Shown here: positions 22,876-33,609 of the stretch, in pieces
Layout of the letters: each line of letters opens with the position of its first letter
Numbering within the stretch: the first letter of the stretch is position 1
Source of the DNA: Robertmurraya dakarensis
GTDB lineage: Bacteria; Bacillota; Bacilli; Bacillales; Cytobacillaceae
NCBI RefSeq assembly: GCF_900156875.1
Contig: NZ_LT707409.1
Span: forward strand, 2,914,655 to 2,978,654
Direction of reading: 5' to 3'
Length of the DNA stretch: 64,000 bases
Position numbers and translations under genes: made by a program
Notes under the pieces: generated by a model
Told to the model about the DNA's origin: nothing
The model's input: the letters and a program-made list of their open reading frames with translations, nothing else
Databases searched by the model: none

Positions 22876-24372
22876 TCAGTTTAAATAGGAGTTCACAATT
22901 TTTACATATTTTTGAATCGTGGAGAGTGAAAGACCATATTGTTCTGCAAAATAACTTTGTGAAACTTTTTCACGGCGCAGCTTTCTCCAAACATACTCAG
23001 CTGCTGCAGCATAAGCTTTTTCATTCTTTGTCAAGTGCTGCTGTTCTTTTTCAATTTCTACATAAATGGAAAACCATAATAAATACAATCCAGCTTCAGC
23101 CGTACCAATTGGATGATGAAAGCCGTAAAGCTGGCTTGCCGTCCTGTGGGCAATTTCAACACTAGAAGCATCAGCAGCCATCGGGTCGCTGACAATTCGC
23201 AAATATTGCTCTTCTAACGGAGTTTCCGCTTCATAGCCTTCCAGAAGCTCATTCTTATGGTCTGATAGCGATGTTAAAAAAAGGCCAAACAATCTCTCTT
23301 CCAAGTTTTCACTTTGAAGCTTTTGCTTGATGCTTTCAGCATGTTCTTCAAAGTGTTCAACAGAAGATTTTTCATCATTCCAAGGTTCCAATCCTTCCTT
23401 TTCAGGGTTGAATTGCAAAACCTTTTTCCAAGCTTTTTCCGCCGTGCTGTTTCTGCCGGTATGATAAGCTGAATAAGCAAGCCAGTAATAAAACGGACCA
23501 TCGCCTTCATAGCCTTGTTTATGAAGCTTTTTCAGCCATGCGTAGGCAGCATCATATTCACCGATCAACGCAAACGTCGTTCCAAGCTTAAATTGGTGTT
23601 CGATGAGCAACGGCTTGATTTTTTTGAGAGTTTCCTTCATCACACTAACCGTTTCATGGTCGTTTTTATATTGAGCAAAAACAGTCTTATTGCACAGTGC
23701 ATGAAGATTACCCGGGTTCTTTTTAAGCACTTCATTCAGGATGTTTTTCGCTTTCTTCGTTTCTCCTAAATAAAAATACGCTAAAGCCAAATTATTATAA
23801 GCAGACCAATATTCAGGGAAGTCTTGAATGACATTCTCCAGCAAATCTACCGCTTTAAGAAAATGACCATTTTCAAGCAGTTCACGTGCTTCCTCTTGCA
23901 TCGAGATCAAGTCATCTGCTTCATACAAATCATCATCCTCGATATCATCTGCTTCAAGCATCAATAATTCAATGAGGTCCTCGGTTTCTTCCGCGAATTC
24001 TCCATCGTCACCAAGCTCCATATACAGCGTTGCGTGGTGATAAGCATCCTTAAACATGCCCATATGCGCAAAATTGTTGGCAAGAAAATAATGGCATTCG
24101 ACCATGTCTTCATCCCATTCTTCCAAAATCATGCGCAAGATGTCATTTGATTCTTTATATTGCCCAAGCTCCGTAAAGACAATCGCTAATTGGCAGGCAA
24201 TCATTGGTTCACCTGGTTCAAGCTGCATCGCACGTTCCAGGTATTTTTTTGCTTTATGAAAATCCCGTCGTTGGTAAGATTTTAATCCTTTTGAAAAATA
24301 ATACTCACCTGTAGGAATAAATGGCAGTAACGTTCCCATTTTTGATTTTATCGCATTAGAGTCTCTATTCAT
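22876..24372 (-). CDS. TPR-repeat protein (YvcD-like)
   Basis: A 498-residue protein with tetratricopeptide units at about residues 25-110 and 165-300 (ALAYFYLGETKKAKNILNEVLKKNPGN is a clear one), an acidic linker rich in Glu/Asp, and a C-terminal HTH-like stretch (EKVSQSYFAEQYGLSLSTIQKYVKIVNSYL). ATG 24372 follows GGAGG at five bases. B. subtilis has a TPR protein (YvcD) in the same place before trxB. The function is unknown; a scaffold or regulator is likely. Confidence 0.8.
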   Translation of the reverse strand: MNRDSNAIKSKMGTLLPFIPTGEYYFSKGLKSYQRRDFHKAKKYLERAMQLEPGEPMIACQLAIVFTELGQYKESNDILRMILEEWDEDMVECHYFLANNFAHMGMFKDAYHHATLYMELGDDGEFAEETEDLIELLMLEADDIEDDDLYEADDLISMQEEARELLENGHFLKAVDLLENVIQDFPEYWSAYNNLALAYFYLGETKKAKNILNEVLKKNPGNLHALCNKTVFAQYKNDHETVSVMKETLKKIKPLLIEHQFKLGTTFALIGEYDAAYAWLKKLHKQGYEGDGPFYYWLAYSAYHTGRNSTAEKAWKKVLQFNPEKEGLEPWNDEKSSVEHFEEHAESIKQKLQSENLEERLFGLFLTSLSDHKNELLEGYEAETPLEEQYLRIVSDPMAADASSVEIAHRTASQLYGFHHPIGTAEAGLYLLWFSIYVEIEKEQQHLTKNEKAYAAAAEYVWRKLRREKVSQSYFAEQYGLSLSTIQKYVKIVNSYLN

Positions 24373-24471
24373 GAAATCCTCCATATATACAGATTAACCT
24401 ACAGTAGTATAACACAAATGCTACTATGTGGGGTACCTGAATATTTTGTTTCACTGAATGGAACCAGCCAT

Positions 24472-24516
24472 AAAAAATAGGCCGCCTCAATATCGTATGC
24501 GAATATCAGGCAGCCT
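24472..24516 (-). terminator. Terminator of the his operon
   Basis: AGGCTGCCTGATAT and ATATTGAGGCGGCCT pair around a short loop, then ATTTTTTA on the minus strand, 18 bases after the hisIE stop. Confidence 0.85.
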
Positions 24517-24534
24517 GTTCCTCATTTTTAAAAA

Positions 24535-25170
24535 TTATTTTTGATGACGCTCGTGTAAGACATTGAGAACTTCACTGAATGGAAGTTTTTGTTCTTCTAG
24601 CAGGACAAGCAAGTGATAGATCAGATCAGCTGCTTCCCATTTTAATTCTTCATGATCACGATTTTTGGCAGCGATAATCACCTCAGAGGCTTCTTCTCCC
24701 ACTTTTTTCAGAATCTTGTCTACCCCTTTTTCAAACAAGTACGTTGTATAAGCACCTTCAGGACGTTCTTGTTCACGAAGCTTAATAATTTTTTGAAGTG
24801 AATCAAGAATCTGATAATCTTCTAAATTACTTCCTGCAGAAAGGTTGGCTTCTCCATAGAGATTTTGATTAAAACAGCTTACAGTACCTTGGTGGCATGC
24901 TGGACCAGCTGGCTCTACTAAAACAACAATCGCATCTTGATCACAATCAAGCTTCATTTCAACGATTTTCTGTGTGTTTCCGCTTGTTTCACCTTTATGC
25001 CAAAGTTCTGCACGAGAACGGCTGTAAAACCAAGTTTCTTTTGTTTCCAATGATTTTTCTAGAGATTCCTTATTCATATAGGCGAGAGTAAGAACTTCCT
25101 TCGTTACCGCGTCCTGGACAATTGCTGGAATAAGCCCCTTTTCATCAAACCGTACATTTTCTAAGTTCAT
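24535..25170 (-). CDS. hisI: Phosphoribosyl-AMP cyclohydrolase / phosphoribosyl-ATP pyrophosphatase
   Basis: Bifunctional HisIE of 211 residues for steps 2 and 3 of histidine synthesis. The N-terminal cyclohydrolase half has [16 protein letters not shown] and zinc ligands in [26 protein letters not shown]; the C-terminal pyrophosphatase half has [15 protein letters not shown] and [14 protein letters not shown]. Its ATG overlaps the hisF stop by four bases. It is the last gene of the operon. Confidence 0.96.
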   Translation of the reverse strand: MNLENVRFDEKGLIPAIVQDAVTKEVLTLAYMNKESLEKSLETKETWFYSRSRAELWHKGETSGNTQKIVEMKLDCDQDAIVVLVEPAGPACHQGTVSCFNQNLYGEANLSAGSNLEDYQILDSLQKIIKLREQERPEGAYTTYLFEKGVDKILKKVGEEASEVIIAAKNRDHEELKWEAADLIYHLLVLLEEQKLPFSEVLNVLHERHQK

Positions 25171-25925
25171 CTTACATTCACACCTTTTTCCTTAAGATAG
25201 GATTTCACTTCTTCTACAGATGTTTCTTTATAGTGAAAAATCGAAGCAGCTAATGCCGCATCCGCTTTTGCTTCTAAAAAAGCTTCCGCAAAATGTTCCG
25301 CATTCCCAGCTCCGCCTGAAGCAATGACAGGAACTGAAACAGCTTCAGAAACCGCTTTTGTTAACGCCTTATCAAAGCCTTTTTTCTCACCATCACAGTC
25401 CATGCTCGTTAGGAGGATTTCGCCTGCGCCTCGCTCGACTCCCTCACGCGCCCAGGCAATAACTTCCTTATCAGTCAGTGTCCGGCCGCCGTGAGTGTAA
25501 ACACGCCATGAACCTAATTCTTCGTCATACTTGGCATCAATCGCAAGCACAATACACTGTGATCCGAAGAAATTGGCTCCCTCTGTAATTAAGTCTGGGT
25601 TATTGACGGCAGCTGTATTCAAAGAGACTTTATCAGCACCAGCGCGGAGGATTCTTTTCATATCTTCTAACGCATTGATTCCGCCGCCAACTGTAAACGG
25701 AATCGCCAATTCTGAAGCTACCGCCTTTACAACTTCAACCATTGTTTTTCTACCTTCATTTGATGCTGAGATATCAAGGAATACAAGCTCGTCCGCTCCT
25801 TGCCCGTCGTAAAAACGAGCCAGTTCAACCGGATCCCCTGCATCGCGGAGCTGCACAAACTGCACCCCTTTTACAACACGGCCATCTTTTACATCAAGAC
25901 ATGGGATAATTCGTTTCGTCAGCAT
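25167..25925 (-). CDS. hisF: Imidazole glycerol phosphate synthase, cyclase subunit
   Basis: A 252-residue TIM barrel that uses ammonia from HisH to make imidazole glycerol phosphate and AICAR. Both catalytic aspartates ([12 protein letters not shown] and [15 protein letters not shown]) and the phosphate loops (VGGGIN, ASGGAG) are visible. It follows hisA directly. Confidence 0.97.
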   Translation of the reverse strand: MLTKRIIPCLDVKDGRVVKGVQFVQLRDAGDPVELARFYDGQGADELVFLDISASNEGRKTMVEVVKAVASELAIPFTVGGGINALEDMKRILRAGADKVSLNTAAVNNPDLITEGANFFGSQCIVLAIDAKYDEELGSWRVYTHGGRTLTDKEVIAWAREGVERGAGEILLTSMDCDGEKKGFDKALTKAVSEAVSVPVIASGGAGNAEHFAEAFLEAKADAALAASIFHYKETSVEEVKSYLKEKGVNVR

Positions 25926-26657
25926 TTATTTTTTCACCTCAGCTAGCGCTTCTTCCACATTAAATCTGCCTTCATAGATGGCTTTTCCGATAATGGCACC
26001 TTTAACGCCTTTAGATGAAAGTTTCTTCAATGCTGTTAAATCAGCTAACTCGCTGACACCGCCTGAAGCGATGACTTCTTTTCCAGTAGCGATAGCCATT
26101 TGTTCAACCGCTTCTAAATTAGGGCCCGAAAGCATCCCGTCTGTTGCGATATCGGTAAAGATAAATGTTTCTGCACCCTCATCAGCAAATCTTTTTCCAA
26201 GATCAACCGCTTTTACTTCAGATGTGTTCAGCCAGCCGTGCGTCGCCACATAGCCATCTTTTGCATCAAGTCCAATCGTAATTTTGCTGCCATATTTGCG
26301 AATCATTTCAATTGCAAAGTCTGGATTCGAAACGGCGATGCTGCCAATGATTACACGATCAACACCGTTATTTAAATAATGAAGAATATCTTCCTCGGTG
26401 CGAATGCCCCCGCCGATCTGCACTTTTGCAGGCAGTTCCTGCGCCGCTTTTATCACGAATGAATCGTTCACACGGTTTCCTTCTTTCGCACCATCTAAAT
26501 CAACCATATGTATCCACTCTGCACCGGCGTCAGCAAATTGTTTCGCCATATCAAAAGGAGAGTCGCCGTATACTGTTTCTTTATCATAATCCCCTTGCAG
26601 CAATCGTACACATTTTCCGCCTCTCATATCGATGGCTGGATAAATCGTAAAGCTCAT
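25926..26657 (-). CDS. hisA: Phosphoribosylformimino-5-aminoimidazole carboxamide ribotide isomerase
   Basis: A 243-residue TIM barrel for step 4 of histidine synthesis, homologous to HisF. Catalytic Asp residues are in [14 protein letters not shown] and [19 protein letters not shown] is the phosphate loop. The ATG overlaps the hisH stop by four bases, and the hisA stop abuts the hisF start. Confidence 0.97.
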   Translation of the reverse strand: MSFTIYPAIDMRGGKCVRLLQGDYDKETVYGDSPFDMAKQFADAGAEWIHMVDLDGAKEGNRVNDSFVIKAAQELPAKVQIGGGIRTEEDILHYLNNGVDRVIIGSIAVSNPDFAIEMIRKYGSKITIGLDAKDGYVATHGWLNTSEVKAVDLGKRFADEGAETFIFTDIATDGMLSGPNLEAVEQMAIATGKEVIASGGVSELADLTALKKLSSKGVKGAIIGKAIYEGRFNVEEALAEVKK

Positions 26658-27292
26658 GCGCTTTCCACCCTTTCTTTCGTCAATTGTGTAAAGTTGCGAA
26701 GAAGCTCCATTCCAAGCTTACCACTTTTTTCTGGGTGAAACTGCATTCCAAAAATATTATTTCTGCCAACAACTGCAGGAACATTTACATCATAGTCCGT
26801 ACTCGCAATCAATACTTCTGGATCATTTGTTTTCACATAATAAGAATGCACGAAGTATACAAATTCTGCATCTATGTTTTCGGTCACAAGAGAAGGACGT
26901 GAGAATTTAAGCTTGTTCCAGCCCATATGCGGTACCTTATATGCTTCGCCGTCTTTTGTAACGCCGGGGAAACGAACGACTTCCCCCGGAAGCAGACACA
27001 GCCCTTTTGTTAAGCCATTTTCTTCACTTTGTTCAAAAAGCAGCTGCATGCCGAGGCAAATCCCTAAAAGCGGCTTTCCTGTTGCGACATAATCCTTGAT
27101 CATGTCCGTTAAGCCTGCTTCATTAAGGCGATCCATCGCATCTTTAAAAGAACCGACACCCGGAAGGATTAAAGAATCTGCCTTTAGCAGTTCCTCTTTT
27201 ACATCAGAAATGAAATAGTCTGCATGGAGTCTCTCCAATGCCTTGCTGACACTGAATAAATTCCCCATTCCATAGTCAATGATTCCGATCAT
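26654..27292 (-). CDS. hisH: Imidazole glycerol phosphate synthase, glutaminase subunit
   Basis: A class I glutamine amidotransferase of 212 residues that passes ammonia to HisF. The nucleophile Cys is in [18 protein letters not shown]; His and Glu of the triad are in MQFHPEKSG. The gene begins one base after the hisB stop. Confidence 0.97.
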   Translation of the reverse strand: MIGIIDYGMGNLFSVSKALERLHADYFISDVKEELLKADSLILPGVGSFKDAMDRLNEAGLTDMIKDYVATGKPLLGICLGMQLLFEQSEENGLTKGLCLLPGEVVRFPGVTKDGEAYKVPHMGWNKLKFSRPSLVTENIDAEFVYFVHSYYVKTNDPEVLIASTDYDVNVPAVVGRNNIFGMQFHPEKSGKLGMELLRNFTQLTKERVESA

Positions 27293-27880
27293 TTATAACA
27301 TTCCTTTCGTTGATGGAACACCTTTGATTCGCGGATCAATCGTCGTTGCGTCATCAAGTGCACGTCCCAGCGCTTTGAAAATCGCCTCGATGATATGGTG
27401 CGTGTTCTGTCCGTAATGAACGATGACGTGAAGGTTCATTCTTGCTTCCAGTGCAAGCTTCCATAGGAATTCATGAACAAGCTCCGTATCAAATGTTCCT
27501 ACTTTTTGACTTGGAAACTCTGCTCTCATTTCTAAATGAGGACGGTTGCTCAAATCAACGACCACCTGTGCCAGCGCTTCGTCCATCGGTACAAATGCAT
27601 TTCCATAACGTTTAATGCCTTTTTTATCTCCAAGCGCTTCTCTTAGGACTTGGCCAAGACAAATACCAATGTCTTCCGTTGTGTGGTGATCATCAATTTC
27701 CGTATCACCGTTAGCATTGATATTCAAATCAAATTGACCATGCTTTGCAAACAAATCAAGCATATGCGTCATGAACGGTACACCCGTCTCAAGGGTTGAT
27801 TTTCCCTCACCATCAATATTCAAAGAAAGCTCAATATTCGTTTCATTCGTTTTTCTCGTAACACTAGAAGTTCTGCTCAT
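27293..27880 (-). CDS. hisB: Imidazoleglycerol-phosphate dehydratase
   Basis: A 195-residue manganese enzyme for step 6. Two metal-binding repeats are visible: DTEIDDHHTTEDIGICLG and HHIIEAIFKALGRALDDA. It is monofunctional, without the phosphatase domain of the enterobacterial protein. The 113-bp gap to hisD holds two palindromes in tandem, the only real gap in the operon. Confidence 0.97.
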   Translation of the reverse strand: MSRTSSVTRKTNETNIELSLNIDGEGKSTLETGVPFMTHMLDLFAKHGQFDLNINANGDTEIDDHHTTEDIGICLGQVLREALGDKKGIKRYGNAFVPMDEALAQVVVDLSNRPHLEMRAEFPSQKVGTFDTELVHEFLWKLALEARMNLHVIVHYGQNTHHIIEAIFKALGRALDDATTIDPRIKGVPSTKGML

Positions 27881-27917
27881 ACATAATCCCCCATTATTTC
27901 AAATTGTCCGTCCACAA

Positions 27918-27984
27918 TGGACACTGTCCACAAAGGGTACCAGGTACCGCCCGTGGACAGTGTCCACGGCTGGTACCTGGTACC
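27918..27984. repeat. Tandem double palindrome between hisD and hisB
   Basis: Two units 36 bp apart: TGGACACTGTCCA (27918) with GGTACCAGGTACC (27936), then TGGACAGTGTCCA (27954) with GGTACCTGGTACC (27972). Each word is a near-perfect palindrome with one central base, and the central base is inverted between units, so the units also pair with each other as a long hairpin. It looks inserted in an otherwise tight operon. Confidence 0.8.
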
Positions 27985-27993
27985 TATTATTTT

Positions 27994-29259
27994 TTATTTT
28001 AGGCGTTCTTCAACTGCTCTTGCGTGGGCTTCGAGGCCTTCTGAGCGTGCGAAGGCTGCAATTTTGTGTGCGTTTGTTTTTAAGGCTTGTTCGCTGTAGA
28101 CGATGATGCTCGATTTCTTTTGGAAATCTTCGACGTTCAGCGGGCTTGAGAAGCGCGCTGTTCCATTCGTTGGCAGAACATGGTTTGTTCCTGCAAAATA
28201 GTCGCCGACAGGTTCAGAGCTATAGCGTCCAATGAAAATTGCCCCTGCATGCTTAATTTTCCCAAGAAGCTCCATCGCATTTTCGGTAATCACTTCTAAA
28301 TGCTCCGGGGCCAGCTGATTGATTGTCGCAACAGCCTCGTCCATATTGTCTGCCACATAAATTGCCCCATAGTCTTCGATCGATGCCGCAGCGATCTCTC
28401 TTCGCGGCAGGTCTTCAAGCTGCTTTTCTACTTGGGCAGACACATCATTCGCTAATTTTTCAGATGTTGTCACCAGCACGCTGCATGCTCTTTTGTCATG
28501 CTCCGCTTGCGATAACAGGTCGGCTGCTACTTCGTTCGCTAATGCCGTATCATCTGCTAGTATCGCAATTTCGCTTGGTCCTGCAATCATATCAATGTCA
28601 ACGTCCCCAAATACTTCTCGTTTAGCAAGTGCGACAAAGATATTTCCAGGTCCAGTTATTTTATCAACTGGTGAAATCGACTCTGTTCCATAAGCAAGTG
28701 CCGCAACAGCCTGCGCTCCGCCGACTTTATAAATCTCTTTCACTCCAGCAATCGAGGCAGAAACTAAAACGGCCGCAGGAAGCTTTCCATCTTTGCCGGG
28801 AGGAGAAACCATCACGATTCTTTCAACTCCTGCCACTTTTGCCGGCATCACGTTCATTAAAACCGATGAAGGATAGGCAGCCGTACCGCCTGGAACATAA
28901 AGGCCAACAGAATCAAGAGGTGTTACTTTCTGCCCTAGAATACTGCCATTCTCATCCGTTGTCATCCACGAATTTCGCAGCTGCTTCTCATGGAAGGAAC
29001 GAATATTCTCAGCCGCTTCTTCAATAACCGCAACTAAATCCGCATCAACCTTTGTGAAAGCTTCGTCGATTTCCTCTTGAGTCACAGCCAAAGAGTCGAG
29101 AAGTGTACCATCAAAACGTTCGGTGTACTCTTTTACCGCAGCATCTCCGTTTTTGCGAACATTTTCAATAATCGATTTAACCGCTTGCCGCTGCTCCTCT
29201 GTTCCTCCTTCAACACTTCTTTTTATGGAAAGTGCGTCACTCACCTTAAGAATTTTCAT
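27994..29259 (-). CDS. hisD: Histidinol dehydrogenase
   Basis: The last two oxidation steps to histidine, NAD- and zinc-dependent. The 421 residues carry [24 protein letters not shown], the family signature [15 protein letters not shown], the catalytic region APEHLEV and the late [23 protein letters not shown]. It starts 22 bases after the hisG stop. Confidence 0.97.
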   Translation of the reverse strand: MKILKVSDALSIKRSVEGGTEEQRQAVKSIIENVRKNGDAAVKEYTERFDGTLLDSLAVTQEEIDEAFTKVDADLVAVIEEAAENIRSFHEKQLRNSWMTTDENGSILGQKVTPLDSVGLYVPGGTAAYPSSVLMNVMPAKVAGVERIVMVSPPGKDGKLPAAVLVSASIAGVKEIYKVGGAQAVAALAYGTESISPVDKITGPGNIFVALAKREVFGDVDIDMIAGPSEIAILADDTALANEVAADLLSQAEHDKRACSVLVTTSEKLANDVSAQVEKQLEDLPRREIAAASIEDYGAIYVADNMDEAVATINQLAPEHLEVITENAMELLGKIKHAGAIFIGRYSSEPVGDYFAGTNHVLPTNGTARFSSPLNVEDFQKKSSIIVYSEQALKTNAHKIAAFARSEGLEAHARAVEERLK

Positions 29260-29281
29260 CGAAATTTCATCCCTTTCAATC

Positions 29282-29926
29282 CTACTCTACACTGACGGCT
29301 CCTTGAATAACTCCTGCCAGACGTTCAACCAGTTCACTGATTCTCTCTTCTTGGATGCGATAGCTGACCGGGTTCACAATCAATCTTGAAGTGATATCGA
29401 CAATCCGTTCATACTCGACAAGTCCATTCTCAACAAGCGTTCTCCCTGTTGAGACGATATCAACAATTCGGTCAGAAAGGCCAATGATCGGGGCCAATTC
29501 AATCGAACCGTTTAGCTTAATAATCTCCACTTGCTCGCCTTGCTCACGAAAATAAGCAGCTGCCACATTCGGATACTTCGTCGCAACCTTTGGTGCAACA
29601 TCGTTCATTTTCGTATTCGGAAGACCAGCCACCGCTAAATAACATTCACTGATCTGCAAATCCAACAGCTCATAGACGTCTCTTTCTTCTTCAAGCATCG
29701 TGTCTTTTCCAGCAATCCCAAGATCGGCAACACCATGCTCAACATATGTAGGAACATCCATCGGCTTTGCTAAAATAAAGCGGAACTTCTCTTCTTCAAC
29801 ATCAATAATCAGCTTGCGTGAATCCTCGAACTCAGGAGGCAGTTTGTATCCAGCCTGACGGAGAAGCTCAGCCGCTTCTTCAAAAATTCTTCCTTTTGGC
29901 ATTGCAATTGTAAGATAGTCGTTCAT
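29282..29926 (-). CDS. hisG: ATP phosphoribosyltransferase, short form
   Basis: First committed enzyme of histidine synthesis. The 214-residue short form lacks the C-terminal regulatory domain and needs HisZ. Visible are [14 protein letters not shown], the periplasmic-binding-like [13 protein letters not shown], and the PRPP loop [14 protein letters not shown]. Its ATG shares a base with the hisZ stop (TAATG). Confidence 0.97.
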   Translation of the reverse strand: MNDYLTIAMPKGRIFEEAAELLRQAGYKLPPEFEDSRKLIIDVEEEKFRFILAKPMDVPTYVEHGVADLGIAGKDTMLEEERDVYELLDLQISECYLAVAGLPNTKMNDVAPKVATKYPNVAAAYFREQGEQVEIIKLNGSIELAPIIGLSDRIVDIVSTGRTLVENGLVEYERIVDITSRLIVNPVSYRIQEERISELVERLAGVIQGAVSVE

Positions 29927-31107
29927 TATAATGACCCCCTTCCCGCTTTTCCGACTAAAAAGGTGACTTCTTCATACTGTTCTGTATAGCTGTCAATGCT
30001 CTTCACACCGTTAATGTCTTGAAGAACCACTCTTTCTCCACTTTCGCGTTTCTCTTTCGCTAAATTCACTGCTTCTTTTCGGCGTTCTTCACTAAATAAA
30101 ATGCATCCGGCCGGCTTTCTCTTTGTTAATGTACCCAATGCTTCTAAAAGTCGATCAAGTCTTAATGCAAAACCAGTAGCACCTGTTGTTTTACCGAATT
30201 TTTGCAGCAAAAGATTGTACCTGCCGCCATTTCCAATCGGAAAACCAACTTGGTTTGCGTACACTTCAAACACGATTCCTGTATAGTAGCTCATATGACT
30301 GATTAGCGTTAAATCAAATTTCAGCTTCGATTGCACACCATAGTCCACAATTACATCCCAAAGCTGTTTCAGCTCCTGAATGTTTTCCTCTCCTTTTTCA
30401 TTTTCAATCAGCTTCAAAGCCCACTCAATGACTTCTTCGCCGCCTCGTAATTTTAAAAATTCCAACAGGCGCTGCTTATCAATAGAAGATAGGCTTAAGC
30501 TCTTTACATGCTCACGGTAGCCTACATAATTTTTTTCATAAAGGAATTTCGTCAACGCATTAGCACGTTCTTCTGTTCCTAAAATTTGCACAAACAGTTC
30601 TTTCACAAATCCGATATGTCCTACGGAAATCTTAAAATCTTCAATTCCCGCTTTTCTCAATGTTGAAATCATTAAGGCAATCATTTCTGCATCCGCACTT
30701 ACCGTATCATCTGCAATGCATTCAACACCGATCTGTTCAAATTCAGCCGGTCTGCCGCCTTCTCTTTGCTGAGCTCTGTACACATTAGCTGAATAGGCAA
30801 GGCGCAATGGCAAGTCCTCTTTCAAAAGCTTAGAAGCTGCCACCCTCGCAATCGGCGCCGTCATATCCGGACGAAGGACGAGCGTATGGCCTTGGCTGTC
30901 CAAAAGCTTAAATAACTGCTGATCCAAAATCGCAGAAGCACTTCCCACTGTTTCGTAGTATTCAAGAGCAGGAGTTTCGATAAATTGATAGCCCCATGCT
31001 TTCATCTCTTCTCCAATTGCTGAACGAACCTGACTCTTCGTTTCATATAGTTCTGGCAGTGTATCTCTCATTCCTAACGGCTTTTCAAACATAAATAAGC
31101 GACTCAT
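29926..31107 (-). CDS. hisZ: ATP phosphoribosyltransferase regulatory subunit HisZ
   Basis: A histidyl-tRNA synthetase paralogue that binds HisG and gives histidine feedback control. Of 393 residues, the catalytic-like core shows motif 2 ([29 protein letters not shown]) and [14 protein letters not shown]; the anticodon domain is reduced. ATG 31107 ([10 protein letters not shown]) is chosen because AAGGTG stands at the right distance. It is the first gene of the operon. Confidence 0.94.
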   Translation of the reverse strand: MSRLFMFEKPLGMRDTLPELYETKSQVRSAIGEEMKAWGYQFIETPALEYYETVGSASAILDQQLFKLLDSQGHTLVLRPDMTAPIARVAASKLLKEDLPLRLAYSANVYRAQQREGGRPAEFEQIGVECIADDTVSADAEMIALMISTLRKAGIEDFKISVGHIGFVKELFVQILGTEERANALTKFLYEKNYVGYREHVKSLSLSSIDKQRLLEFLKLRGGEEVIEWALKLIENEKGEENIQELKQLWDVIVDYGVQSKLKFDLTLISHMSYYTGIVFEVYANQVGFPIGNGGRYNLLLQKFGKTTGATGFALRLDRLLEALGTLTKRKPAGCILFSEERRKEAVNLAKEKRESGERVVLQDINGVKSIDSYTEQYEEVTFLVGKAGRGSL

Positions 31108-31141
31108 GTACATTCCCACCTTATTTTCCGAATCCTTTAGT

Positions 31142-31159
31142 TCGCTAATATATTAGCGA
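31142..31159. promoter_or_regulatory. Perfect palindrome in the his leader, candidate repressor site
   Basis: TCGCTAATATATTAGCGA is an 18-bp perfect palindrome 15 bases after the his -10 box. Position and symmetry fit a repressor operator. A TrpR-family repressor (HisR/YerC) has been proposed for his operons of Bacillales; its assignment here is inference. Confidence 0.7.
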
Positions 31160-31174
31160 GTTGAAGTTATATGT

Positions 31175-31203
31175 ATTGTATCGTTCATTACATCTTCCGT
31201 CAA
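31175..31203 (-). promoter_or_regulatory. his operon sigma-A promoter
   Basis: TTGACG, 17-bp spacer and TACAAT on the minus strand, about 68 bases before hisZ. No T-box or leader peptide is seen. Confidence 0.85.
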
Positions 31204-31241
31204 TAAAAAAACAGAAAAATCTGGGCAATTTTACATGGCAG

Positions 31242-31279
31242 AATAAAGAAAAGCTCCATTAACTTTTTGTTAATGAAGC
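31242..31279 (-). terminator. Terminator of the hprK-yvoF group
   Basis: GCTTCATTAAC, AAAAA loop and GTTAATGGAGC, then TTTTCTTTATT on the minus strand. It separates this group from the his promoter. Confidence 0.9.
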
Positions 31280-31280
31280 A

Positions 31281-31808
31281 TTATTTTCCGTATATCGGGT
31301 CCTCGTTCCACCTTTCTTGGAGTTCTTCTTTTGTATAAATGACTTTCATTGGGTTTCCGCCGACAAAGGCACCAGCAGGAACATCCTTATGGACCAGTGT
31401 CCCTGCAGATACAATCGCCCCGTCACCAATCGTAATCCCTGGAAGAATCGTAGAATTTGCACCAATCATCACTTCGCTGCCAATTCTGACTTCACCAAGG
31501 CGATATTCTTTAATTAAATATTCGTGTGCCAATATCGTTGTGTTATAACCAATTACCGTATTGCGGCCGACGCTGATTTTTTCAGGAAACATCACATCAA
31601 GCATCACCATGAGAGCAAAGGATGTCTGCTCGCCGACTTTCATTTTTAAAAATGACCGGTACAGCCAGTTTTTCATTCCTAAAAATGGCGTGTACCGAGC
31701 AAGCTGGATAACAATAAAGTTCTTGACTACCTTCCCAAAAGGAACGGTTTTATAAACATGCCATAGTGAATTCGCACCCTCGACAGGATAACGAGTCGTG
31801 TTTCTCAT
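31281..31808 (-). CDS. yvoF: Hexapeptide-repeat acyltransferase (YvoF)
   Basis: A 175-residue left-handed beta-helix protein with hexad repeats ([69 protein letters not shown]), typical of O-acetyltransferases. The acceptor is unknown. The start overlaps the ppaX stop by four bases. B. subtilis has the same gene between ppaX and hisZ. Confidence 0.85.
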   Translation of the reverse strand: MRNTTRYPVEGANSLWHVYKTVPFGKVVKNFIVIQLARYTPFLGMKNWLYRSFLKMKVGEQTSFALMVMLDVMFPEKISVGRNTVIGYNTTILAHEYLIKEYRLGEVRIGSEVMIGANSTILPGITIGDGAIVSAGTLVHKDVPAGAFVGGNPMKVIYTKEELQERWNEDPIYGK

Positions 31809-32458
31809 GATCTTCCTGCTCCAATGATCGGCAGTAAATCCTTCATATTTTGCAGCATATAATCCGGTTTAAATTGACGAAGATAGTCTTCACCCTTAAG
31901 CGACCAAGCTACTCCGGCCGTCTTCGTTCCTGCATTTTTCCCGCCAACGATATCATGATGATTATCGCCGATCATGATCGCTTCAGCTGGGTCTGAATTC
32001 AATCTGTCCAATGCCTTTAGCAGCGGCTCGGGATCAGGCTTAGGTTTCTCAACATGATCAAGCGCAACGACCACATCGAAAAAGGAATCCAATTTTGATA
32101 ATTTTAAGCCCTTTTCCACAGTATGAAGCATTTTTGTCGTTACAATACCAAGCTTATATCCCTGTTGATGAAGGATTTGAACAGTATCATAGACACCGTC
32201 AAATTCCTTCACATAGTCATCATGCTGTGAAATATTGAAATCACGATATACTTTGATCATTTCTTCTGTTTTTTCTTTATTAATAGATTCAAAAGTCTCT
32301 GAGAGAGTCGGCCCCATAAACGGCAGGACATCTTCTCTTTTATATTGTCCGGGATAGTACTGATTTAATGTGTGTAAAAATGAATGAATGATAAGATCAT
32401 TTGTATCAAGCAATGTTCCGTCTAGATCAAATAAAATGGTTGAAATATTAGTATTCAT
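31805..32458 (-). CDS. ppaX: Pyrophosphatase PpaX (HAD family)
   Basis: Hydrolyses pyrophosphate formed when HPr kinase/phosphorylase dephosphorylates HPr-Ser-P. The 217 residues show HAD motif [12 protein letters not shown], motif II region GIVTTK, Lys in [11 protein letters not shown] and motif [21 protein letters not shown] 32458 has AAAGGAAG upstream; the frame is open further, overlapping yvoD. Linkage to hprK supports the assignment. Confidence 0.93.
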   Translation of the reverse strand: MNTNISTILFDLDGTLLDTNDLIIHSFLHTLNQYYPGQYKREDVLPFMGPTLSETFESINKEKTEEMIKVYRDFNISQHDDYVKEFDGVYDTVQILHQQGYKLGIVTTKMLHTVEKGLKLSKLDSFFDVVVALDHVEKPKPDPEPLLKALDRLNSDPAEAIMIGDNHHDIVGGKNAGTKTAGVAWSLKGEDYLRQFKPDYMLQNMKDLLPIIGAGRS

Positions 32459-33395
32459 AGGTTGCTTCCTTTCTTTTTGCAAGTTCCGCGCGATTCCATA
32501 GTGCCGCTACAACCATGGTAATTAAGATAGCCATGAAGACTCGCACTAATAATAACGGTAAAATCGGGATTCCTAACGGGATAAAAATCAATGTATCTTC
32601 TACAACAGCATGACAGGTAATTAAGAATATGAAAGCCAGCGTGATATCTTTTTTGCTGACTCCATCCTCTTTGATCGCCTGAATCATCACACCGGCCCCA
32701 AAGGTAAGCCCAAACAACAGCCCTGCCGCAAGTGTGGTCGAAGTATTTTCCTGAATGCCAAGCTTTCTAATAAGAGGAGCCATCCACCTTGAAATTGTAT
32801 CAAGCCATTTTAGATCCTTTAGTACTTGAATCACTAACATTAGCGGAATGACAATGACCGCTAATTGGAATACACCTAGCCCAGCCTTTTGCAAGGCATC
32901 TAGCGTAATCCCAGCTAAACCAGTTACTGTTTCCTCCTGCTGTGACACCAACCCATATTGGGCAATTTGTTCTCCGCCCTTCCATACGAGGTTAATGACA
33001 ACAGCAGATATGAACGCAAGCGCTAATCGAACGCCAACCGCAATCCACAGCTTTACCCCTACCTTCACAGCTACGCTTGATTCAATGATCAAGGCATGCG
33101 AGAAGGACAGCATGACAGCAATAATAAACACTTCCTTAACCGTCAGTTCCATTGTAAAAATTGCCCCAATGGCTGCGTAAATGTTAAGAAAATTCCCCAG
33201 CACAAGCGGAATCGCTGCATCCCCCGACAGCCCCAACACGCCCATGAACGGCGTAATTAATTCAATCACCCATGGCAGGATCGGTGTATGCTGAAGAAAT
33301 GCCACGATCATCGTAACCGGAAAAATAATTTTCCCCAATGACCAGGTCGTACTTAAACCCACCTTCAACCCTGTTTTAATTGTTTGTTGCCACAT
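32448..33395 (-). CDS. yvoD: Nucleoside-recognition (Gate) domain membrane protein YvoD
   Basis: A 315-residue membrane protein with about eight helices and two Gate-type segments ([31 protein letters not shown] and [42 protein letters not shown]). Related proteins include spore maturation proteins; the substrate is unknown. It lies between lgt and ppaX as in B. subtilis. The ppaX start overlaps its end by 11 bases. Confidence 0.85.
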   Translation of the reverse strand: MWQQTIKTGLKVGLSTTWSLGKIIFPVTMIVAFLQHTPILPWVIELITPFMGVLGLSGDAAIPLVLGNFLNIYAAIGAIFTMELTVKEVFIIAVMLSFSHALIIESSVAVKVGVKLWIAVGVRLALAFISAVVINLVWKGGEQIAQYGLVSQQEETVTGLAGITLDALQKAGLGVFQLAVIVIPLMLVIQVLKDLKWLDTISRWMAPLIRKLGIQENTSTTLAAGLLFGLTFGAGVMIQAIKEDGVSKKDITLAFIFLITCHAVVEDTLIFIPLGIPILPLLLVRVFMAILITMVVAALWNRAELAKRKEATYEY

Positions 33396-33456
33396 TCTCT
33401 CTTCTCCCTTTGATTTTTTCGTAATGATCTCTGTTTATAAATCCAAACCTAGCAGA

Positions 33457-33520
33457 GGTGATGGTCCTTGGAGCGTGCCTTTATTCTGAAAGAATAACAG
33501 CACGTGGAAAGGTTCATCGC
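33457..33520 (-). repeat. Dispersed 65-bp palindromic element, copy C
   Basis: Inverted relative to copies A and B: on the minus strand TTTCCACGTGCTGTTATTCT, loop and AGAATAAAGGCACGCTCC, then GGACCATC. The changes in both arms of the inner stem (ATTCT with AGAAT) preserve pairing. It lies between lgt and yvoD. Confidence 0.85.
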
Positions 33521-33560
33521 CTTGCGGTGTTCGTTCAACGATACAAATAATAAGGCTATT

Positions 33561-33602
33561 TTTTAAAAAGGACTCTCCCAAACTGACAGGATAGCCCTCT
33601 TT
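33561..33602 (-). terminator. Possible terminator after lgt
   Basis: AGGGCT and AGTCCT arms with an inner CC/GG pairing, then TTTTTAAAAAAT on the minus strand. The stem is weak. Confidence 0.4.
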
Positions 33603-33609
33603 AAAAGTT

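Noticed and set aside
31107..31240. T-box riboswitch before hisZ
   Set aside because: The leader is too short and has no T-box motif (such as AGGGTGGNACCGCG) or specifier stem; a promoter and palindrome explain it.
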